Assembly: GCA_023439835.1 (NCBI GenBank)
Contig: JAEXUW010000005.1
Location: 186,001 to 250,000 of the forward strand
DNA from: Bacillota bacterium
GTDB lineage: Bacteria; Bacillota; Clostridia; Oscillospirales; Ruminococcaceae
DNA: 64,000 nucleotides
Direction of reading: 5' to 3'
Position 1 is the stretch's first letter; every line of letters starts with the position of its first letter. Under the pieces are notes generated by a model. It did not search any database, had not been told where the DNA came from, and worked only from the letters and a program-made list of their open reading frames with translations. The position numbers and the translations under genes were made by a program. Of the stretch, positions 60,207-64,000 are shown in pieces.

Positions 60207-62585
60207 TACCAGCATCAGCTTTTCAATTTTCAGTTGATTATCTTTAACAACAAGCGTCAGCTCGTCGCCTTTTTCAATCTCACCTGAAAGAAGCATTTCA
60301 GAAAGAAGATTCTCAACCTTGCTTGTTATCACTCGTCTTAGTGGTCTTGCACCATAAGCGTGTGAATACCCGTCGGATGCTATTTTTGACACTGCGTCTT
60401 CGGAATACTCGATTTCTATGCCGAGCGCGCTTAAACGCTTTGAAAGCTCATTTAGAAGCTTAACGCTTATCTGCTTAATGTCATTTTCATCAAGACTTTT
60501 AAAAATGATTGTATCGTCAATTCTGTTTAAAAACTCTGGAGAAAATCTATTTTTAAGCTCGCTCATTATCTCGGAAGAAATTGACTTCTCATCCATTTGG
60601 GAAGCTGTGAAGCCGAGATTTTTTTTGTCGGTTATTTTCTTTGCGCCAAGATTTGAGGTCATAATAATAACCGTATTTTTAAACATAACCCTTCTCCCCT
60701 GAGAATCGGTGGCGAAGCCGTCCTCTAAAATCTGAAGAAGAATATTGAATATATCAGAATGTGCTTTTTCTATTTCATCAAAAAGGATTATTGAATAAGG
60801 CTTTTTTCTGATTCTTTCAGTAAGCTGTCCTCCCTCACCATACCCAACATATCCAGGTGGCGAGCCGATTAGCTTTGACACGCTGTGCTTTTCCATATAC
60901 TCAGACATATCAAATCTGATAATTGCATTTTCATCTGAAAAAAGACACTGTGCAAGCGCCTTGCAAAGCTCTGTTTTCCCCACCCCTGTCGGACCGAGGA
61001 AAATAAAAGAGCCTATCGGTCTGTTCGGATCCTTGAGTCCGACTCTGCTTCTTCTGATTGCGCCCGCCAGACTTCTTACAGCGGCTGATTGACCTATAAC
61101 CCTGTCGTTCATAGCCTGCTCAAGCTTTAAGAGCCTTTCGGTTTCCTCCTGCGTCATTGTTGAGACAGGCACGCCAGTCCAGCCTGAAATGACTTCCGCA
61201 ATATCGTTTGGGAGGATTTCTTTCTGATTGAATACCCCGATTTTCTTTGTGTCACCGCTTCGATTTTCAAGCTTTTGAGTATAAACCGACTTTGAAATAT
61301 TCCCCAAAATATAATCGTTGAACAACTCAGAAAGCTCGCTTGTGTTTTCAGCTTTTCGCCCCGATTTCAGGCGCACTCTTGAACAAGCCTCGTCTATAAG
61401 GTCAATAGCCTTGTCAGGAAGATATCTGTCGGGAAGATATCTTTGCGAAAGCTCAACCGCTGATTTTATGGCACTTTCTGATATTTTTATACCGTGATGC
61501 TCTTCATATCTCGGTGCTATACCGCTCAATATTCTTATTGTCGCTTCTTCGTCAGGCTCTGAAACCTTAACCGGCTGAAAGCGTCTTTCGAGTGCGCTGT
61601 CCTTTTCAATATATTTTTTATATTCATCATAAGTTGTCGCACCGATTATTTGAATTTCACCTCTTGCAAGCTGAGGCTTGATTATATTTGCCGCATCAAT
61701 TGCGCCCTCAGCCGCACCGGCACCGACTATAGTGTGAACCTCATCAATAAACAGTATAATGTTTTTTGCACCGGCCACATCCTCTATGCATGACTTGAGC
61801 CTCTCCTCAAAATCGCCCCTGTACTTTGCCCCCGCAAGCATTTGGCTTATATCCAGCATGAAAATACGCATATTCTGAAGATTTTCAGGCACCTCTCCCT
61901 TTACAATCAGCTGTGCAAGCCCCTCAACTATTGCTGTTTTTCCTACACCCGCCTCCCCTACAAGGCAAGGGTTATTCTTTGTTCGGCGTGAAATTATCTG
62001 AATGAGCCTCTCAATTTCATTTTCTCTGGCGATAACAGGATCAAAAGCGATACAAGCGCTCTTTGTGGTTAATTCCTTTCCGAACTTTTCAAGATTGGGA
62101 AGCTTGACATTGTTCTGCTTTGCCTTTGCCCCGTTTAAACTGCCCGTCTGAATGCTGAAGCTTTCATTGTATAATTTTGTAACACTTATATCAAGCTCCC
62201 GTAAAATGTTAACGGCACAGCAATTAGTTTCACGAAGTATAGCCATCAGAACATGCTCGCTTCCCACAAACTTGCATCCGAAGCTTTGAGAAAGCGTAAC
62301 TGAACCGCCGATAATTTTCTTTGCCGTCGGGGTCAGCATTTCCTCGGTCAGAACGCACGGATAGCCTTTTCCGGTTATCTCAATAATTTTTGCCTGAACA
62401 AGCGCTGAACTTACACCGTTTTTATTCAGTATTGTATAAGCAGTTGAGGTTCCCTCATCAATAATTCCAAGAAGAATATGCTCGCTTCCGATATAAGTAT
62501 GTCCCATTTCACCGGCCATAGAAAAAGCCCTGTTAACACCAGCGCTCGCCTTATAAGTAAAATTTTCAAGACTGAACTCCTGCAT
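60204..62585 (-). CDS. clpC: Clp protease ATPase ClpC
   Basis: A 793-residue Hsp100 unfoldase. An N-terminal double Clp-N repeat (FTYKASAGVNRAF, GHTYIGSEHILLGI) is followed by AAA-1 (Walker A GEAGVGKT, arginine finger ALERRFQPV) and AAA-2 (GPTGVGKTELCKAL, DMSEYMEKHSVSKLIG). It feeds substrates to ClpP. The middle domain between the two ATPase modules is short and does not show the usual UVR-like coiled coil. No ctsR-mcsA-mcsB genes precede it, so it is outside the classical operon. Confidence 0.92.
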   Translation of the reverse strand: MQEFSLENFTYKASAGVNRAFSMAGEMGHTYIGSEHILLGIIDEGTSTAYTILNKNGVSSALVQAKIIEITGKGYPCVLTEEMLTPTAKKIIGGSVTLSQSFGCKFVGSEHVLMAILRETNCCAVNILRELDISVTKLYNESFSIQTGSLNGAKAKQNNVKLPNLEKFGKELTTKSACIAFDPVIARENEIERLIQIISRRTKNNPCLVGEAGVGKTAIVEGLAQLIVKGEVPENLQNMRIFMLDISQMLAGAKYRGDFEERLKSCIEDVAGAKNIILFIDEVHTIVGAGAAEGAIDAANIIKPQLARGEIQIIGATTYDEYKKYIEKDSALERRFQPVKVSEPDEEATIRILSGIAPRYEEHHGIKISESAIKSAVELSQRYLPDRYLPDKAIDLIDEACSRVRLKSGRKAENTSELSELFNDYILGNISKSVYTQKLENRSGDTKKIGVFNQKEILPNDIAEVISGWTGVPVSTMTQEETERLLKLEQAMNDRVIGQSAAVRSLAGAIRRSRVGLKDPNRPIGSFIFLGPTGVGKTELCKALAQCLFSDENAIIRFDMSEYMEKHSVSKLIGSPPGYVGYGEGGQLTERIRKKPYSIILFDEIEKAHSDIFNILLQILEDGFATDSQGRRVMFKNTVIIMTSNLGAKKITDKKNLGFTASQMDEKSISSEIMSELKNRFSPEFLNRIDDTIIFKSLDENDIKQISVKLLNELSKRLSALGIEIEYSEDAVSKIASDGYSHAYGARPLRRVITSKVENLLSEMLLSGEIEKGDELTLVVKDNQLKIEKLMLV

Positions 62586-62956
62586 AAAATCTCCCTTCCG
62601 CTTTAAGCAAAAGCCTTTGCGGCTTTATAATATATATGCCTGATAAAGGCTGTATCTTTCACTTCCAGTATAATTTTTGACAGATTATTCTTTTTTAAAC
62701 AGACTTTTCGCTTAACGTTATATTTTATGTTCTCCAGCAACAATTGTTAATTGATGTCTTATATATAATAAAAGCTTAAAAAGAAACATAAATCTTATTA
62801 GACTTTTTTATAAAATGTTTTAGGACTCAATAATAAAATCAGTAACACAATTTGAGATGCTTCATAAACTATACTATAAAACAAACCATGGAATATACGA
62901 CATGATATTCCGGGCGCGTTTTAACACTACATTATTTAATAAAGGAGTGCGTATTA
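62586..62956. other. Gene-free region between clpC and the Cys-rich micro-protein
   Basis: An A/T-rich divergent intergenic region. It holds AAAGCC/GGCTTT-type short stems near 62600-62650 and the inverted repeat GGAATAT-N8-ATATTCC at 62890-62911, about 45 nt before the micro-protein. I see no CtsR-type heptad repeat for clpC and no clear promoter pair. Confidence 0.4.
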
Positions 62957-63091
62957 ATGGGCTGTGGATTCGGATTTGGCAATAACTGCTGCTGGTGGAT
63001 TATCATTCTTATCGTATTATTCTGCTGCTGTGGAAATGGTTTCGGCGGAAGCGGTTGTGGCGGCTGCAACGATGGCTGCGGATGCTGCTAA
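62957..63091 (+). CDS. 44-residue Cys/Gly-rich membrane micro-protein
   Basis: ATG 62957, spaced 8-9 nt after AAAGGAG, opens a 44-codon gene that is overlooked by length filters. The peptide begins MGCGFGFGNN, has CCWW, a hydrophobic IIILIVLF segment, CCCGNG, then a tail with Cys at every 2-4 residues. Eleven of 44 residues are Cys and fourteen are Gly. It ends directly before a strong terminator, so it is a monocistronic gene. Gly-rich single-helix micro-proteins (YjcZ-like) occur in spore-formers; function unknown. Confidence 0.7.
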   Translation: MGCGFGFGNNCCWWIIILIVLFCCCGNGFGGSGCGGCNDGCGCC

Positions 63092-63100
63092 GATTAGCTT

Positions 63101-63145
63101 AAAAAATTCCTCTGGGTTTTAAGCCCAGAGGAATTTTATTTTTTA
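63101..63145. terminator. Strong bidirectional terminator
   Basis: AAAATTCCTCTGGG, 7-nt loop, CCCAGAGGAATTTT followed by ATTTTTT; a 14-bp perfect stem with A- and T-runs on both sides, between convergent genes. Confidence 0.88.
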
Positions 63146-64000
63146 CTCATATCTAAGTGCGTCCACCGGTTTTAGCCTTGACGCTCTGTATGCCGGATAA
63201 ACTCCAAACACAAGACCGATTACTACTGAAATAAGCATTATTCTTCCGAGCATTGTGAAGCTTATAACCGCTTCAAAGCCGTATAGCTTACACCCAAACA
63301 CTGAAATAATTATGCCCAGAATACACCCGCCTGCTCCCCCTATAAAAGTAATAAGTGTTGATTCGGCTAGAAACTCAAGCATAATATCTCCGTTAGTTGC
63401 GCCGATGGATTTTTTTATGCCTATCTCACGTGTTCTTTCATTTACCGATACTAACATTACCGTCATAATCGACAGCCCCGATACAATCAGCGAAATGCTT
63501 GCAATAGCTGAAAGCACAACGGTAATAATTCCAAGAATGTCACTTAACTGATTTTTCTGCTTCAAAAGATTTTCAATAGAAAGCTCTGTCTGAACCTGTC
63601 TGCCACTTAATATCGCTCTTGACAAAGTATCCGATACGTTGTCAATATCCTCATCATTAGAAAGCTTAACAGCTATCTGATCAAAATAGCACTGCATAGT
63701 TTCATCACGCATTGTGGTATATGGTATATAGACAAAGCCGGGGAGAATGTCACCAAGAACATTTTGAAGAATATTTACACCCGTTCTGACAACGCCCACA
63801 ACCTCAAAGCTCTCAAATCTTCCGTCAATGCTGACCATTATAGCCTTACCGACAATATTAGACTTTTTATAGCCGTTAACGGCAATCTGCTCATCAACAA
63901 GACAAACCTTTGCGTTTGATGATATATCCGCCCGTGTCAAAAGCCGTCCGTGAATTGCCTTTAGCTCAATGACCTTTCCGGCGTCCTCGTTCACACCCCA
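63143..64000 (-). CDS. MacB-type ABC transporter permease, C-terminal part
   Basis: An open frame entering from the right edge. It holds the end of a periplasmic-type domain (VVGVVRTGVNILQNVLGDILPGFVYIPY) and three membrane helices of the FtsX/MacB permease domain, with VSVNERTREIGIKKSIGAT before the second helix and YPAYRASRLKPVDALRYE at the end. This family exports peptides, lipoproteins or antibiotics with an ATPase that should lie further right. The true start is outside the window. Confidence 0.88.
   Translation of the reverse strand, partial: WGVNEDAGKVIELKAIHGRLLTRADISSNAKVCLVDEQIAVNGYKKSNIVGKAIMVSIDGRFESFEVVGVVRTGVNILQNVLGDILPGFVYIPYTTMRDETMQCYFDQIAVKLSNDEDIDNVSDTLSRAILSGRQVQTELSIENLLKQKNQLSDILGIITVVLSAIASISLIVSGLSIMTVMLVSVNERTREIGIKKSIGATNGDIMLEFLAESTLITFIGGAGGCILGIIISVFGCKLYGFEAVISFTMLGRIMLISVVIGLVFGVYPAYRASRLKPVDALRYE

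Noticed and set aside
1..64000. CRISPR arrays, tRNA and rRNA genes
   Set aside because: No regularly spaced repeats and no cloverleaf or rRNA-like sequence were seen in the intergenic regions.

Overview
The window looks like a chromosomal segment of an endospore-forming, fermentative, nitrogen-fixing member of the Clostridia. The sporulation genes (spoIIE, spoIIQ, dpaA/dpaB, ytfJ, dacF), the A/T-rich sigma-A promoters, the glgB-C-D-A glycogen operon, the pyruvate formate-lyase and the Clostridium pasteurianum-type nitrogenase genes all point that way. A relative of the Oscillospirales/Ruminococcaceae is my best guess; that placement is inference, because no rRNA gene is present.

Layout. 1-2.2 kb: truncated phosphoesterase, cupin, ferritin with a tiny Bfd-like partner, HAD phosphatase. 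2.4-4.9 kb: molybdate transporter modABC with its own promoter. 5.2-16.1 kb: a compact nif operon on the minus strand, nifH-nifI1-nifI2-nifD-nifK-nifE-nifN/B-[2Fe-2S] ferredoxin-nifV(omega)-nifV(alpha). It has a terminator-like hairpin in the nifH leader and an internal terminator between nifK and nifE. Divergent from nifH are an AnfO-family gene and an unrecognised repeat protein with a cysteine-rich tail (16.4-18.0 kb). 18.2-22.9 kb: a GH13 glycosidase, a class I aminotransferase and an anion permease. 23.1-38.3 kb: dpaB, then about 13.8 kb lying inside the dipicolinate synthase gene dpaA, then the 5' part of dpaA. 38.6-50.1 kb: spoIIQ, a PHP phosphoesterase, uracil salvage, two TPR-like membrane proteins and glycogen synthesis. 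50.3-64 kb: spoIIE, ksgA, an AraC regulator, dCMP deaminase, pflB, galE, an EAL phosphodiesterase, clpC, a Cys/Gly-rich micro-protein and a truncated ABC permease.

Most striking observation: dpaA is split. Its first 264 codons are at 37.55-38.34 kb and its last 27 codons (including the stop) sit at 23.69-23.78 kb, directly fused to dpaB, on the same strand and in the same reading frame. Between the halves lies a segment of about 13,779 bp with a TCCCG direct repeat at both joints and an intact large serine recombinase 47 bp inside the right joint. Precise excision would restore a 290-residue DpaA and the dpaAB operon. This is the architecture of a sporulation-excised 'skin'-type element. It is odd because the segment also carries housekeeping genes (scpA, scpB, rluB, dacF, a site-2 protease, a biotin-dependent carboxyltransferase set), a decayed second recombinase at the opposite end, and an inverted internal copy of the element's end sequence in front of the recombinase gene.

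A second pattern: a 28-bp inverted repeat with 8-12-8 geometry (TTGCAAGT-N12-ACTTGCAA) lies between nifH and the AnfO gene and again at the aminotransferase promoter. A similarly sized repeat lies just upstream of the modA promoter. This suggests, but does not prove, a shared nitrogen/molybdenum regulator.
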